The notes: generated by a model from the letters alone, not told the origin. Positions 11,370 to 22,433 are shown, numbered from the stretch's first letter. The stretch: 64,000 bases of DNA from Rhizomys pruinosus (GCA_009823505.1 VZQC01008797.1:284558-348557); one strand, 5' to 3'. Translations and numbers: made by a program.

Positions 11370-11620
11370 GGGCTGGAGAGATGGGTTAGCAGTTAGGAGC
11401 GCCGACCGCTCTTACAGAGGACCCAGGTTCAATCCCCAGCACCCACATGGCGGCCGAGAACCGTCTGAAACTCCAATTCCAGGAGAACTCCAGTTCCAGG
11501 GGAATCCGAGACCCTCTTCTGACCTCCGCGGCATTGCACGACACGGGTGCACAGACTTGCATGCAGACAGTACATTCATACACATACAGAAATAAATAAA
11601 AATTAATAAAAAAAATGTGG
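11370..11620 (+). mobile_element. B2 SINE, sense, young-looking long variant
   Basis: Head GGGCTGGAGAGATGGG, the doubled CTCCAATTCCAGG / CTCCAGTTCCAGG segment, then CATTGCACGACACGGGTGC and an AAAT tail. The doubled segment also appears at 22.5, 48.1 and (antisense) 50.2 and 50.5 kb, defining one B2 subtype in this genome. Confidence 0.95.
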
Positions 11621-11639
11621 AGAAGTTAAAATTGGCTTT

Positions 11640-11672
11640 GGAAAAATAAAATAAAATAAAATAAAATAAAAT
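11640..11672 (+). repeat. (AAAAT)n microsatellite
   Basis: Five-base AAAAT units following the B2 tail. Confidence 0.9.
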
Positions 11673-11740
11673 GTGGAGAAGTTGAGACCATTATGCATTG
11701 TTGTTGAAAAGCTAAATGGTGCCACCACCATGGAAAACAG

Positions 11741-11945
11741 GGGCTGGAGAGGTGGCTCAGCAGTTCAGAACACTTGCTGTTCTTGCAGAGAACTCACATG
11801 GCAGCTCACTACTGTCCATAACTCCAGTTGCAGGGAATCTGAACACCTGCCTCTTGACTCCAAGGACACCAGGCATGCACATGGTACACACATAAACATC
11901 CAGGCAAATACTCGTGTACATAAAATAAAAATAACAGTCTTTAAA
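11741..11945 (+). mobile_element. B2/B3-type SINE, sense, older
   Basis: Head GGGGCTGGAGAGGTGGCTCAG with a diverged body, tail ATAAAATAAAAATA. The B-box region is largely deleted (AGAGAACTCACATGGCAG). Confidence 0.85.
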
Positions 11946-11949
11946 ATAA

Positions 11950-12460
11950 AGAAGAAAGAAACTGAAAATAGCATTACAACATGACACAATAATCCTGCCT
12001 CTGGATCTATGATTGTAAGTATTGAAAGAGGGGTCTGTGTTATGGTGTGGTAAGGTACCTCAAGATTGCCCATAGCTATGCCAGCTGAGCCCAGAAGTTA
12101 ACATTTAAAGTATGGAGATTGAAAAAAAAAAGTTTAATTCAACTGAACTGGGGCAGGAGTTTTGAGAACAGGTCAGCATGTACCTGATTGCTTAGAAACT
12201 AACTCATTCTTTGTGTCTTCTGTACTTTATGCTTGGCTTGCTTTTAGAGAATATGAGTTGTTAGATGGGTGTCCCTAGAACACCTGGCTTTGGCATTGGC
12301 ACTCAGGGGTAGAGGAAGGGGATACTTCTCTCTTAGAAGCGCCACCACTGGGACTTGGGTCCACAAACTCTCCTCACTAAATTATGTGGGCTTCTACCTA
12401 CAAGACACCTCATAGTTCAGATAATCATCCTGCCTTTGTGGCCACAGTTAAGAAATAATA
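11950..12460. other. unassigned intergenic DNA
   Basis: No named element. GCTTCTACCTACAAGACACC and neighbours look repeat-like but are not assignable. Confidence 0.4.
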
Positions 12461-12466
12461 AGAGTA

Positions 12467-12600
12467 TGCCTGGTGTGCTGGTCAGCCTTTATCCTAGCAC
12501 CAGGGAGGCAGAGGCAGGCAGGTCTGTGAGTTCAAGACCAGCCTGGTCTATAGAGTGAGTTCCAGGCCAGCTGGGGCTATAGGGATCCTGTCTCAGAAGA
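12467..12600 (+). mobile_element. B1 SINE, sense
   Basis: From GCCTGGTGTGCTGGTCAGCC to GGATCCTGTCTCAGAAG. Its A-rich 3' end runs straight into the GGGAA array, which probably grew from the SINE tail. Confidence 0.93.
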
Positions 12601-12918
12601 AAGAAAGGAAGAAAAGGGGGAAGGGAAGGGAAGGGAAGGGAAGGGAAGGGAAGGGAGGGAAGGAGGGAAGGGAAGGGAAGGGAAGGGAGGAAGGAAGGGA
12701 AGGGAAGGAGGAGGGAAGGGAAGGAAGGAAGGAAGGGAAGGGAAGGGAAGGGAAGGGAGGGAAGGGAAAGGGAAGGGAAGGGAAGGGAGGGAAGGGAGGA
12801 AGGAAGGGAAGGGAAGGGAAGGGAAGGAAGGGAAGGGAAGGGAAGGGAAGGGAAGGGAAGGGAAGGGAAGGGAAGGGAAGGGAAGGGAAGGGAAGGGAAG
12901 GGAAGGGAGGGAAGAAAG
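12601..12918 (+). repeat. (GGGAA)n purine array
   Basis: About 310 bp of GGGAA with GGGA and GGAA interruptions. It is pure purine on the plus strand and may form triplex or quadruplex structure. The long FPSLP and GREGK frames here are products of the period, not genes. Confidence 0.97.
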
Positions 12919-12919
12919 A

Positions 12920-14430
12920 ATAGGAGTCCCAATAGCCATTCTCTCTGCAAGGAAAACTGTGCTTTGTAGAACTATCTCTACTAGGGGCTCTCCTTTGCAG
13001 CAAAGTCCTCAGGGAACAGCCATATGTGTAAGGTTCTGATAAAGACATCTTCTGAGCTGCTACACAGTTTTAAAACAAATAATAGTTATGGTTCTCCAGA
13101 GAGTGACATTCTTTCTGTTTCTGTGTCTAGGCCCTCACTGGTGTTCTGTTGCACACCCTGTCTGGGTCCTGCTTGCTTTTTCTCCCATAGGTCTGTTCAA
13201 ACTGACTTTTCTCTTTAGGTTTCTGAAAAACATAGAGCTCAAATCTCAGGGTTCTGTGGGTTCTTAAAATGTTACCTTTGACCGTTGTATTCTCTTCCCC
13301 TCCCTTGCCACTCATTTTCGTTTAAGACTTAAAGCACTTTCTGGGGTCGTCAGACCCCTTACGGTGACAAGGCCATGCTCTCTCAAGAGCCGCTGGCCTT
13401 GGCACAGGTAGGTTTCTTCTTGTTCCCTGGCCATCTGTGAGCCCCCTGGACCATATGAGGTGGAGCGTAGATATCTGTGTACACAGCAGGCACCTGTGTC
13501 AGCTCGGTGTTGCTTCTTCTATCTCTTGCAGCTCCATGCAACCTCTGGTGGCTGCTCAGGGGGTAGCTGGCACCATGTTGTGAGTTGCTTGGCTAATTGG
13601 GTGCCTCACTTGAGTGGAGAGGGTGTGGATTACCAATACCCACCCTGCTTTCTCTCTCCAGCCTGCTAGCTCCTGCCCCCCTCACCCATCCAGTCCCTGT
13701 CCAAACTACCAGCTTTTCTGCTGCACCCTCCACACTGGATCGGACACCCAGACCAGGGCTGCCAGGGAAGCTGCAGTGAGGAGAGACTGGCCTCACCTCC
13801 TTCTTGTCCTGCCCCCCACCCCTGCCACCTTGACATGTTCTAGTGCTTTGTTCAGTTAACAATTCATCTGTATGACCATTTTGAAACTGTTGACCTCAGC
13901 TTAATAGGTAAGACACAGGCAGACAGAAAGAGGTCCTAATCCTGTTAACTTAGACTTCCTTGCTAAGGATTTTCTTTCTTTTTTTTTTTTTTTTTTAAGT
14001 TTATTCTCTGTCTTTTCCCTGAGACTAGAGAGATGTCTTCATGTGCTGCTACTGTCCCTTGCAATTTAAAGTTTAATAAAAGCTTAAACTGTTAAATATT
14101 AAACCACCTTTAAACTCTCTGATGTAAAAATTAAAGGCTCTGTAGAGGTGTTTCCTACAGGCAAGGAGGTACCCAGCCAGACACCTGGCATCTGATCATG
14201 CTATCTGCTATGAAAGAGTAATCTGTTTCCTGGAAAAGACATACAGTAAAACAAAAGTTGCTTTTAGAAAGGTTTGAGCCAGGTGTGGTGGTGCACGCCT
14301 TTAATTTCAGCTCCTCTGCCTCCTCATCCCTTCCACCATCTAAGGATGCAGTAAGAAGGTCTTCAGTAGACATGGAACGCCGGCACCTTGACCTTGGACT
14401 TGCAACTTCCAGAATCTTAAGAAATAACTT
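12920..14430. other. unassigned intergenic DNA with a short B1 piece near 14280
   Basis: GC content is higher around 13.4-13.8 kb, with pyrimidine-rich CAG sites, but no frame has a recognisable protein and no exon chain is evident. A T-run lies at 13978-13996. CAGGTGTGGTGGTGCACGCC at 14280 is a B1 5' fragment. Confidence 0.4.
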
Positions 14431-14439
14431 TTGTGATTG

Positions 14440-15010
14440 TATGTTGTCATTCCCAAGAGATGAAAGACAGTTTGTAAGAGGCATTTGCACATCTGTCTCC
14501 ACAGATGTCCTGCTCACAAGAGTCAAAATGTGGAAGGAGCCCATGTGTGTTTATCAGTAGATGAAGGGATACAATTTCATCTCTATACAAGGAAATACTA
14601 CTTGGCCTGAAAAAGGAAAGTTCTGACATGTGCTCCAAAGTGGATGAAATAAAATCATGCTACACGAAACAAGCTAGTTACAAAAAGTCAAACACCATAA
14701 GTGGTCACTCACAGGAAGTACTCAGAGAAGGAAAATTCACAGAGACGGATAACGAATGGTGTTGCAAGGCAGGGGGAAATGCTGTTTACAGAGCTTGTAA
14801 TTCCAGTTTTGCAAGATGAAAGAGTTCTGCAGGCCAGGGATGCAACTCAGTGGCTGGGGGGGGGGGGGGGTGCTTACTTAGCATGTACAAGGCCCTGGAT
14901 TTGATTCTAGCACCACAAAAAAAAAATCTGCCATTAAGTGTTTCATATACTGAAAAGTCGATGAGATGGTAAATTTTATGTGCATTTTGGTCACAATAAA
15001 AAAACTGAGC
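14440..15010 (+). mobile_element. old L1 3' end, sense
   Basis: The order ORF2 end, GATGAAATAAAATCATGCTA, CAGTTTTGCAAGATGAAAG, TGTGCATTTTGGTCACAAT matches the 3' end of old mammalian L1 elements. It is interrupted by an ID element at 14832-14929. Frames are broken. Confidence 0.8.
14832..14929 (+). mobile_element. ID SINE carrying an internal G15 tract
   Basis: GGGATGCAACTCAGTGGCT, then a run of about 15 G, then GCATGTACAAGGCCCTGG, a B box TTGATTCTAGC and an A10 tail. This is the tRNA-Ala/BC1-like ID family. The normal TAGAGTGCTTGCC segment is replaced by the G-run. Confidence 0.85.
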
Positions 15011-15011
15011 A

Positions 15012-15595
15012 GAGAAGTTTTATAACTTGGAGAGATCTAGTGTTGCCTGATGACAAGTAAGGCACAGAGGCGCATTCTCCAGCAACACTGAGGATGTGAG
15101 GACAGTGTGTTCAGTAGGCTGTCTTCTGTTTTCCCATTTATAAAACTGTAAAGCTGTCTGTCACTGAAAGACTAAAGAACAGTAGAGACAGAAGAGTGAG
15201 TGAGTCTCTAAGGATTACGGAGAGCAGAAATCTCATTTCTCCACCTTATCCCTCCTGTGACATGGACACATGAACCTCTGTGCACAGTAACTAGTTCAAT
15301 CAAGAATGGGATTATAACCGAAACAAGCCATTCCAAATGTACACAATTGAAAAATACTGGTTGCTCTCTTAAAAAACATTTAAAGATGAATAATTAGATA
15401 ATAAAAAGATAAATAAAAGATAATAAAAATTAGATCATAAAAAGAAAAAATTCTGAGTTGTGAGGTGGATTCAGCTCTGGGTTGCTCTTCATCTCTCTGT
15501 GTGGTCTTCCTTCTCTTACATTCGACTCTGGTTGCATCATTTGGATCATTCTGAGTGTGTGTTTTGCTTGTCGGACTGCATCAGAGTTTTGTAAC
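15012..15595. other. unassigned AT-rich intergenic DNA
   Basis: Contains AAAGATAAATAAAAGAT-type low-complexity repeats near 15400; otherwise nothing recognised. Confidence 0.5.
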
Positions 15596-15597
15596 TA

Positions 15598-15745
15598 TCG
15601 GCCAGATGTGCTGTAATCACATCAGCCTATATTCCCAGGTCTCAGGAAGCTCAGGCAAGAAGATTACAGTCAGTTTGAGACCACCCTTGGCTACATAACT
15701 CCAGTCCAGTATAGGCTAAAATATAAGACCTATTCTCAAATAAAT
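15598..15745 (+). mobile_element. old B1/proto-B1, sense
   Basis: GGCCAGATGTGCTGTAATC, CAGGCAAGAAGATTACAG and GAGACCACCCTTGGCTACAT align with a strongly diverged 7SL-type SINE. Confidence 0.65.
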
Positions 15746-16046
15746 AACTAATGAATTAACTAATTAGTTTTAGCCCCTCCTCTTGTTTTCCTTTAGATTT
15801 TGCACATAAAATATTTATTATGTTTTCTAGTATGAATGATAGTATCAGTTTATGATTGTTGTTATTCTTAAATGAAAACTTTCCCATGATCACATCTGTG
15901 TTTGTAAAGCCAGAAACTTCATGGATGTATAGAAGGAAAAGCATGCACTGTACTTACCATGTTTCTCCTGTGCTTCCTGTTTGCACTGGGGAACAGATAT
16001 GAAACACTCTCTATATCTATATTTGTTTCTTTAAAAAGCACCACAG

Positions 16047-16294
16047 GGGCTGGAGAGATGGCTCAGCAGTTAAGAGTGCCGACTGCTCTTGCAGAGGACC
16101 CAGGTTCAATTCCCAGCACCAACATGGCAGCTAAGAACCGTCTTTAGGACCAGGCGTGGTGGCGCGCGCCTTTAATCCCAGCACTCCGGAGGCAGAGGCT
16201 GGCAGATCTCTGTGAGTTCAAGGCCAGCCTGGCCTACAGAGCCAGCTCCAGGCCAGCTGGTACTAAAAGGAAGACCCTGTCTCAAAAATACAAA

Positions 16295-16329
<35 letters not shown>

Positions 16330-16331
16330 AT
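16047..16331 (+). mobile_element. chimeric SINE: B2 head joined to full B1
   Basis: A B2 5' half (GGGCTGGAGAGATGGCTCAG to AACCGTCTTTA) is joined directly to a complete B1 with an AAAT tail. The missing B2 3' half is not found beyond the B1. AGCACCACAG flanks the whole composite (16037-16046 and 16332-16341), so it inserted as one unit. The same joint recurs at 19.36 kb. Confidence 0.85.
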
Positions 16332-16344
16332 AGCACCACAGACT

Positions 16345-16735
16345 GCACAGCTTACACAGGAATTCATATTCTCAGCTTCCTAAAAGCTAAAGTGCAGACC
16401 CAGAGTTCAGAGTGTTGGCAGCATTGATTTCATTCGAGGCCTCTCATTGGTCCCTTTGTTTCTCCATGTGGTCCTACCAATTCCCATATGTGTATCTGTG
16501 TCTGAATCTCCTTTTGTTGTCAGTCATGGTAGATTAGGGCTCACCCTAAAAACTTCATTTTAAGTTCGTGAACCAGTTCAAAGGCAATCTGAAGACCCTA
16601 TCTTCAATATAATCTCATTTTGAGTCACTGAGAGCTAGAACATCAACATATGAATGGGGGCGGTCACAGGACACAGTTCAATTCATAACATTTAAGCCAG
16701 TCCATGGGTGGCATTTATCTGCAAATGATATTTGA
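16345..16735. other. probable old mammalian interspersed repeat
   Basis: GATTAGGGCTCACCC, GAAGACCCTATCTTC and AACATCAACATATGAATG are features of an old mammalian medium-reiterated repeat; the family is not named. Confidence 0.45.
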
Positions 16736-16736
16736 A

Positions 16737-16930
16737 TTTTTTAAAAACATTTATTTATTGTATGTGTAAGTATGTGTGTGGGTGCACATGCCACTGCATT
16801 CCTGTGGAGGTCAGAGGACAACTTGTGGGAGTTGGTTCCCTCCTTCCACTAAGTGAGTTTTGGCAACTGAACTCAGATCATCAGGCTTCTCAGCAAGTGC
16901 CTTTCCCCCACTGAGCCACCCAACCAACTC
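16737..16930 (-). mobile_element. B2/B3-type SINE, antisense, old
   Basis: Inverted tail TTTATTTATTGTATGTGTAA, then GGTCAGAGGACAACTTGTGG and head CACTGAGCCACCCAACC. Confidence 0.85.
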
Positions 16931-16934
16931 TGTC

Positions 16935-18688
16935 AGTGAATGTTTTATGTCTGTATGTGTGATTGGGTATCGTAACTGAAGTATGGCTATTAATATACCC
17001 AGGACAAATAGCAAAATTAATGACTTCTAAATGTCAAGTCGTTACTTATTAGCATAAGACTTTAAATACAAACTCTTCCAACTAGGAAGTACTCTGTCTA
17101 TAACTTTTTCCAAATGAATTACACCAATCCTCAGAAAGGTTTCAACATTATGATGAAATTAAAACATTGGCTAAAAGGCTTTGATGTTCAAACTTTAAAA
17201 GTTTCCACTGAAAACAAAAATGGGTCAGTTTTCTTTTCCCCCCCACAGGAAATACCAACCAGAAAGGTCTCTAAAAAACTGGTCTTCACACTTATGGTCA
17301 GCAGTCACATTAACCATTAGAGTCTTAATAGGACTATTAACAGTTGCCCAAAATCTATGGAGAGAGTTCGTGTTAAACACCCTTCCATAATTTAGTGTTT
17401 ATTTTTCTAGTAGAATGGTTTCAAAATTATGTGTTAACAAAAACAAAGGTTGTTAGATGGGAGGATAAAACAGCTGGTGGTTGATGATCATTCTCTCAGG
17501 AGGGTAGAGGGAGAGTGCAATCTGAGTGGTTAAAAAATAAAAAATAAATAAATAAAATAAAATAAAATTTAAAAAGGTAATCAGTAGTCAGCTCATCTGT
17601 GTCACTGTCTTTATGTGTGGGGCCAAATGGAAGCATTTTGTTTTCCTGTTTCTTTGGATTTTACCATTATGTAACTTATTAAGTTTTTAACATTTTTTAA
17701 CATAATAAGTTTTAATGTTTTAAGTATATGTAATTTCCTGTAACATTTCAATAAAATATTTTTATATCTTTAAAAAAAAAACAGCTGGTGGACCCCAGAT
17801 TCTCTAAGTTCCTCTTTATAAAGCAATGTGTTCCTTCTACTAGATCGCACAGGTTCATTCAATCAGTTAATAGTCACCTGGCTGCTAGCTACTTGTGCTA
17901 TTTGTTCTGGAGAGTTGTGTGTAAAATATATGAAATTCAAGACTATGACACAAACAGAAACTACAAGTGTAAAGTACAAAGTTGGCTCTCCAGAATTAAA
18001 AACCTAAGGTGGGTAAATGCTCATCTAACATCACATGGGTGTTATTGGTGGAGGTGAAAGTTAGAGAATTTATCTGAAGCACACACCACACACACACACA
18101 CACGCACATGCACACGCACTCCAAAAAAAAAAAAAACCAAACTAGTGACCAAGAGGCTTTGGTTTCAAATATCATGTAATATAGAAAATGACATAAACAG
18201 TTTTGTAATTATTTATCAACAAATAATTATGGTAAATACATGGAAAAACTTCCATGCAAATAATCTCTAAAATTTCATATTGCATGTTGCCTTCGCCTTC
18301 GTTTATTGATGCAGAAAAAGAGAAATGTCATCATGATGTGTTATTTTCCTGGACTGCTCAGATTTGACATTCCTGTAAAGTTTTCCGAATTGTTGTTCAC
18401 TTGAGTAGGAAAAGGCTTCTGTAAGAATTTATCTTATTTAATCCTGACATTTTTGTTTGAATATAAATTCTTCATCTACTTTTGGTTTTGTTTTCCCCTA
18501 ATCTGGGTGGTGTTATTGATAAAGCAATGTCAGGGCAGTGTCTGTGCCAAAATGCCCGTCAGGTTATTCTCGTGATTACTCGTGGTGAACAGAAACTTCG
18601 TGGATCAGCTGGCTAAGCGTCCCTTGCTCTGCCTGGATAGAAATCATAGGTAGGCTCCTTTCTTTCTCTCAGGATTTGGCAAAAACCT
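16935..18688. other. unassigned AT-rich intergenic DNA
   Basis: Low GC with AAAT runs near 17530 and a short CA run near 18090. An 89-codon frame at 17788-18057 has no recognisable domain. I see no exon structure. Confidence 0.5.
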
Positions 18689-18689
18689 G

Positions 18690-19078
18690 GGGGGTTCTGT
18701 AATGGATAGTGTCAGATGTCAACTTGACACATCCAGGAAGAGGAAACCTCAGCTGGAGAATTTCCTCTATCAGGAAATGTCTGTGAGGCATTTTCTTGAT
18801 TGTTGAGTGATGTGGGAGGGTCCAGCACACTGTGGTGCTGCCACCCCTGGGCAGGTGGTTCTGGGTTGTGTAAGAAGCAAGCTGAGCTCAGGCCAGTAAG
18901 CAGCATTCCTTCAGGGTCTGGGCTTCAGTTCCTGCCTCCAGCTTCCTGTCCTGAGTTCCTGCTCTGGCTTTCCTAAGTGATGGACTGGGACCTGGACATG
19001 AAAGACACATAAATCCTCTCCTCTCCAAGTTAGTTTTGGTCAGCGTGTTTTAACACAGCAGTAGAAAGCTAACTAAGA
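18690..19078 (-). mobile_element. 'TTGCTGTGAC' type rodent repeat, antisense, long copy
   Basis: Reverse complement of the family at 5.97 and 42.1 kb: GTCAACTTGACACATCC at the left, TCCAAGTTAGTTTTGGTCAG and TAGAAAGCTAACTAAGAC at the right. Confidence 0.7.
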
Positions 19079-19359
19079 CTGGATTTATTTAAGCTGCTTT
19101 GCCAACATGGCAAGGTAGTCACAATGAGTCATTAATGGTAGCCTTATCTGTGGTCACTCCCAATAGAAAGAAATGGCATCACTAAATTAAGTGAACTGAA
19201 ATCAACCTAACAAAACTGAGAAAAGCCTTAGATTTTGAAAGCTGCTTTAAACAGTGCAACTTCACATACTTTGTCTTCTGCAGAAATGGAATGACAGGAA
19301 CCAGCTTTACTGGCCTACAGAAATTCCTTTAAAAACACAACAGAAAGAATGGAATGTGG

Positions 19360-19597
19360 GGTTGGAGAGATGGCTCAGCAGTTAGGAGTGCTGTTGCAGA
19401 GGACCAGGGTTGGATTCCCAGCACTCATATGGTAGCTAAAAATAGTCTTGGGCCAGGTGTGGTTGTGCACACCTTTGGTCCCAGCACTCGGCAGGCAGAG
19501 GCAGGCAGATTTCTGTGATTTCAAGGCCAGCCGGGTCAACAGAGTGAGCTCCAGGCCACCTGGGACTAAAGGGAGACCCTGTCTCAAAAAGAAAAAA
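19360..19597 (+). mobile_element. chimeric SINE: B2 head joined to B1, second copy
   Basis: B2 head GTTGGAGAGATGGCTCAGC to GCTAAAAATAGTCTT, then B1 from GGGCCAGGTGTGGTTGTGC. The joint lies at the same B2 position as in the 16.05-kb composite. ATGGAATGTGG occurs before it (19349) and after the following B1 (19762). Confidence 0.8.
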
Positions 19598-19602
19598 AAG
19601 AA

Positions 19603-19757
19603 TTGCTGGACATGGTGACCCACTCCTTTAATCCTAGCACTCGGGAGGCAGAGGCAGGAGGATCTTTGTGAGTTCAAGGCAGGCCTGGTCAACAGAGTGA
19701 CTCCCAAGCCAGCTGGGGCCACAGGGAGACCCTGTCTCCAAAAGACCCCCCCCAAAA
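19603..19757 (+). mobile_element. B1 SINE, sense, at left edge of shared block 1
   Basis: GGACATGGTGACCCACTCC to CTGTCTCCAAAAGACC. Its counterpart at 45474-45645 shares the unusual CCCAAGCCAGCTGGGGCC and CCAAAAGACCCCCC ending, so the duplication boundary lies in or at this B1. Confidence 0.9.
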
Positions 19758-19778
19758 AAAGATGGAATGTGGTCTAAC

Positions 19779-19942
19779 CTCTTTTTTTTTTTTTTTTTTT
19801 TTTGGAGGCAAGGTATCCCTGGAGCCTCAGCTGTCCTGGAACTCACTCTGTAGACCAGGCTGGCCTTGAACTCACAACAATCCGCCTGCCTCTGCCTCCA
19901 GAGTGCTAGGATTAAAGTCCTGGGCCACCATGCCCCGCTGTG
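19779..19942 (-). mobile_element. B1 SINE, antisense, unit-1 specific
   Basis: Inserted inside shared block 1 with TGTGGTCTA duplicated on both sides (about 19768 and 19939). The unit-2 counterpart at 45655 has the empty site, so this B1 postdates the duplication. Confidence 0.95.
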
Positions 19943-20382
19943 GTCTACCTTCTTTGTCAAGCCCTGAACACCACACAATTGGCACTGGCCCACTGGGACC
20001 AGGCTAGTTGAGTCCACTCTGCCACAGCCATTTTGTTGTGAAGTTTCAGTGATCACTCAAGACACGGACATTCAAGCCCAGGTCAGTGGATTCTGTCTGT
20101 TGAGGAAGACAGAGACAGGGTCTCAAGGAGGTGGAGTCACAATGGAGAGAGATGTACAGAGAGAGATGGAGGCCTCAGTGCCCTCTGCCAATGCAAAACA
20201 GAGCTCTCGCTTCAAAGGGAATGAGGTAGCTTATTCTTGAGCTAATATGAATAACTATGTCCAAGACTACAGATTCAGACTGCCATATAGCATGGTCCAA
20301 CATGGAAATGGTGTCATGAAGGTTTTCTAGTTACAGAACAAAAGAAAGTTATGAATCAAGCATTCTTTTTAATGTATTGGGC

Positions 20383-20480
20383 CAATGTTGGTGGCACCCC
20401 CTCATAGGATTTGCGGAAGGAGGCAGAGGCAAGAGGCAGGAGGATCTGGAGTTTGATGCCAGCCTGAGCTACACAATTTT
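20383..20480 (+). mobile_element. B1 variant (B1v), sense
   Basis: GTTGGTGGCACCCCCTCATAGG, ATTTGCGGAAGGAGGCAG and AGCCTGAGCTACACA. The normal GCCTTTAATCCCAGCACT segment is replaced by the AGGATTTGC(T/G)GAAGG segment seen in all B1v copies of this window. Confidence 0.8.
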
Positions 20481-20481
20481 T

Positions 20482-20700
20482 GGCCAGGTGTGGTGGCGAT
20501 TGCCTCTAATCCCAGTACTCTGGCAGAGGCAGGCATATCTCTGTGAATTCAAAGCCAGCCTGGTCTACATACATAGCGAGTTCCAGGAGAGCTGGGGTAC
20601 AGGGGGCCCATGTCTGTCTCAAACACACACAGACATAAACACGCACACACACAATAATAATAATAATAATATAATAATAATAATAATATAAAAAACAAAA
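20482..20700 (+). mobile_element. B1 SINE, sense, with (CA)n/(AAT)n tail
   Basis: GGCCAGGTGTGGTGGCGATTG to CATGTCTGTCTC, followed by CA and AAT runs. The orthologous element at about 46346-46525 has longer CA and AAT tracts. Confidence 0.9.
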
Positions 20701-20982
20701 TCTCTAGTTCCAGGAGATCCAGAAGCACTGCATGACATAGATACATAATGCTCATACACATAAAATTAATTAATTAAAAATAAACTTTAAGAATGCATTG
20801 CCCAGAAGCTAGGAGTGGGTAGGAAGCTGCCTGGGCCCTCCAGATTGTGGGTCCTGGAGGCCTGTCACTGGGCACTCCCATGACACACTGACCAGGCCTT
20901 CCCCTGTTCCAGAGTGATGGCCAAAGAAAACAGCAAGCAGTTTGGGAGAAGGAGCATCAAGCTTCAGGGGAGCGTGCTGCCT

Positions 20983-21460
20983 GTGTACGGAGTCCAGCAC
21001 CCTCCTGTGTACGGAGTCCAGCACCCTCCTGTGTATGGAGTCCAGCACCCTCCTGTGTATGGAGTCCAGCACCCTCCTGTGTATGGAGTCCAGCACCCTC
21101 CTGTGTACGGAGTCCAGCACCCTCCTGTGTATGGAGTCCAGCACCCTCCTGTGTATGGAGTCCACACCCTCCTGTGTACGGAGTCCAGCACCCTCCTGTG
21201 TATGGAGTCCAACACCCTCCTGTGTACGGAGTCCAGCACCCTCCTGTGTACGGAGTCCAGCACCCTCCTGTGTACGAGTCCAGCACCCTCCTGTGTACGG
21301 AGTCCAGCACCCTCCTGTGTATGGAGTCCAGCACCCTCCTGTGTACGGAGTCCAGCACCCTCCTGTGTATGGAGTCCAGCACCCTCCTGTGTACGGAGTC
21401 CAACACCCTCCTGTGTACGGAGTCCAGCACCCTCCTGTGTACGGAGTCCAGCACCCTCCT
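20983..21460 (+). repeat. 24-bp minisatellite, about 20 units
   Basis: Each unit begins GTGTACGGAGTCC and ends CAGCACCCTCCT. Units alternate between TACGGAG and TATGGAG, that is, with or without a CpG. Two units have short deletions. Because 24 is a multiple of three, all frames on both strands stay open (VYGVQHPP and similar); these are not evidence of a gene. Confidence 0.98.
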
Positions 21461-21680
21461 GTAGACCCCAACACACCAAAAAGTTTGGAGAGATGACTCA
21501 GAGTGCTTGCTATTCTTGCCAAAGCCCTGAGTTCAGTTCTGGTTCACAACCCTCTGCACCTCAGTTCCAAGCGATATGACACCCTCTCCTGGCTTCCATG
21601 GGCACCTGTACTCATATGCACATACCCACACACTAACAATATATATCATGTTCTTTTAGTACTTTAAAAAATTAAAAACT

Positions 21681-21838
21681 GTCCGGTGTGGTGGTGCACT
21701 CCTTTAATCCTAGCACTTGGGAGGCAGAGGCAGATGGATCTTTGTGAGTTCAAGGCCAGCCTGGTCTACAGAGCGAGTTCCAGGACAGCTGGGGCTATAG
21801 GGAGACCCTGTCTCAAAAAGACCAAAAAAGAAAAAAAA
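21681..21838 (+). mobile_element. B1 SINE, sense, unit-1 specific
   Basis: GTCCGGTGTGGTGGTGCAC to GAGACCCTGTCTC with an A-rich tail. ATTAAAA(A/T)ACT-like sequence occurs on both sides (21671 and 21845). In unit 2 the same spot instead holds a B2. Confidence 0.92.
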
Positions 21839-21959
21839 AAGAAAATTAAAATACTGACACAGCCAGGAGCTTACTCACAGGACATGCATGCACATACAAA
21901 CACACTGCAGCAAAGTGGCTAGGCAATGTTCCAAGCATGCACGTGCGCATACACATGGG

Positions 21960-21966
<7 letters not shown>

Positions 21967-22028
<62 letters not shown>

Positions 22029-22029
22029 T
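21967..22029 (+). repeat. (TC)n(AC)n microsatellite
   Basis: About 37 bp of TC followed by about 24 bp of AC. Confidence 0.97.
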
Positions 22030-22432
22030 TTTTTAAATTACATTTTTTAAAAAATCGATTGGTTGAAGCATCAGATAGGCAGGTTACAGCAAAGTGGAGA
22101 AATCTATAGTTTCAGATGCTGTCTGATGGCATTCTTGGCTTTTCAGTTAGTGGAAGTTACTGATCTATTAATACACTCTAAAAGGTTTCACTTGGATGTC
22201 ACAAGCAAGGTCTTACTTACCTCCTACCATTCCCTAACCTTCCCAAAGAGCACTACCAGCTGGTGACCAAGAGTTCAAACACATTACCCTATGGAGAACA
22301 TTTCTCATTCAAACCATAACATTCTACCCCATCTCCCATAACCTCTTGGCTAGCTCATAAATGCATTTAGTCCAACTTCAGAAGTCCCATAGTCTTCAAC
22401 AGTCCTAACACTGTTTAAAAGTCCAGAGTCTT
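22030..22432. other. unassigned intergenic DNA
   Basis: No repeat or gene recognised; a 67-codon open frame has no domain. Confidence 0.4.
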
Positions 22433-22433
22433 G

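Larger units (their letters stand above)
19757..21677 (+). repeat. shared block 1, unit 1 copy (segmental duplication)
   Basis: Collinear with 45645-48000: GGAATGTGGTCT, GTGATCACTCAAGACA, CAGAGCTCTCGCTTCAAAGG, the 24-bp minisatellite and CCAAGCGATATGACACC occur in the same order. Differences are SINE insertions, array length and scattered substitutions. The copy is not coding. Confidence 0.95.

Noticed and set aside
12489..13048. Open frames in the GGGAA array
   Set aside because: Purine-only repeat gives FPSLP/GREGK products in several frames at once.
13380..13870. Exon of a host gene (GC-rich, several open frames, CAG sites)
   Set aside because: No frame has a recognisable domain, no consistent splice pair is evident, and frames on both strands are equally open.
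20983..21460. CRISPR array
   Set aside because: Units abut with no spacers, no cas genes are present, and the genome is mammalian.
20809..21579. Long open frames across the 24-bp minisatellite (both strands, also 46677-47855)
   Set aside because: The unit is a multiple of three without stops, so every frame is open. Unit-length indels shift frame repeatedly, and no promoter, signal peptide or domain is seen.
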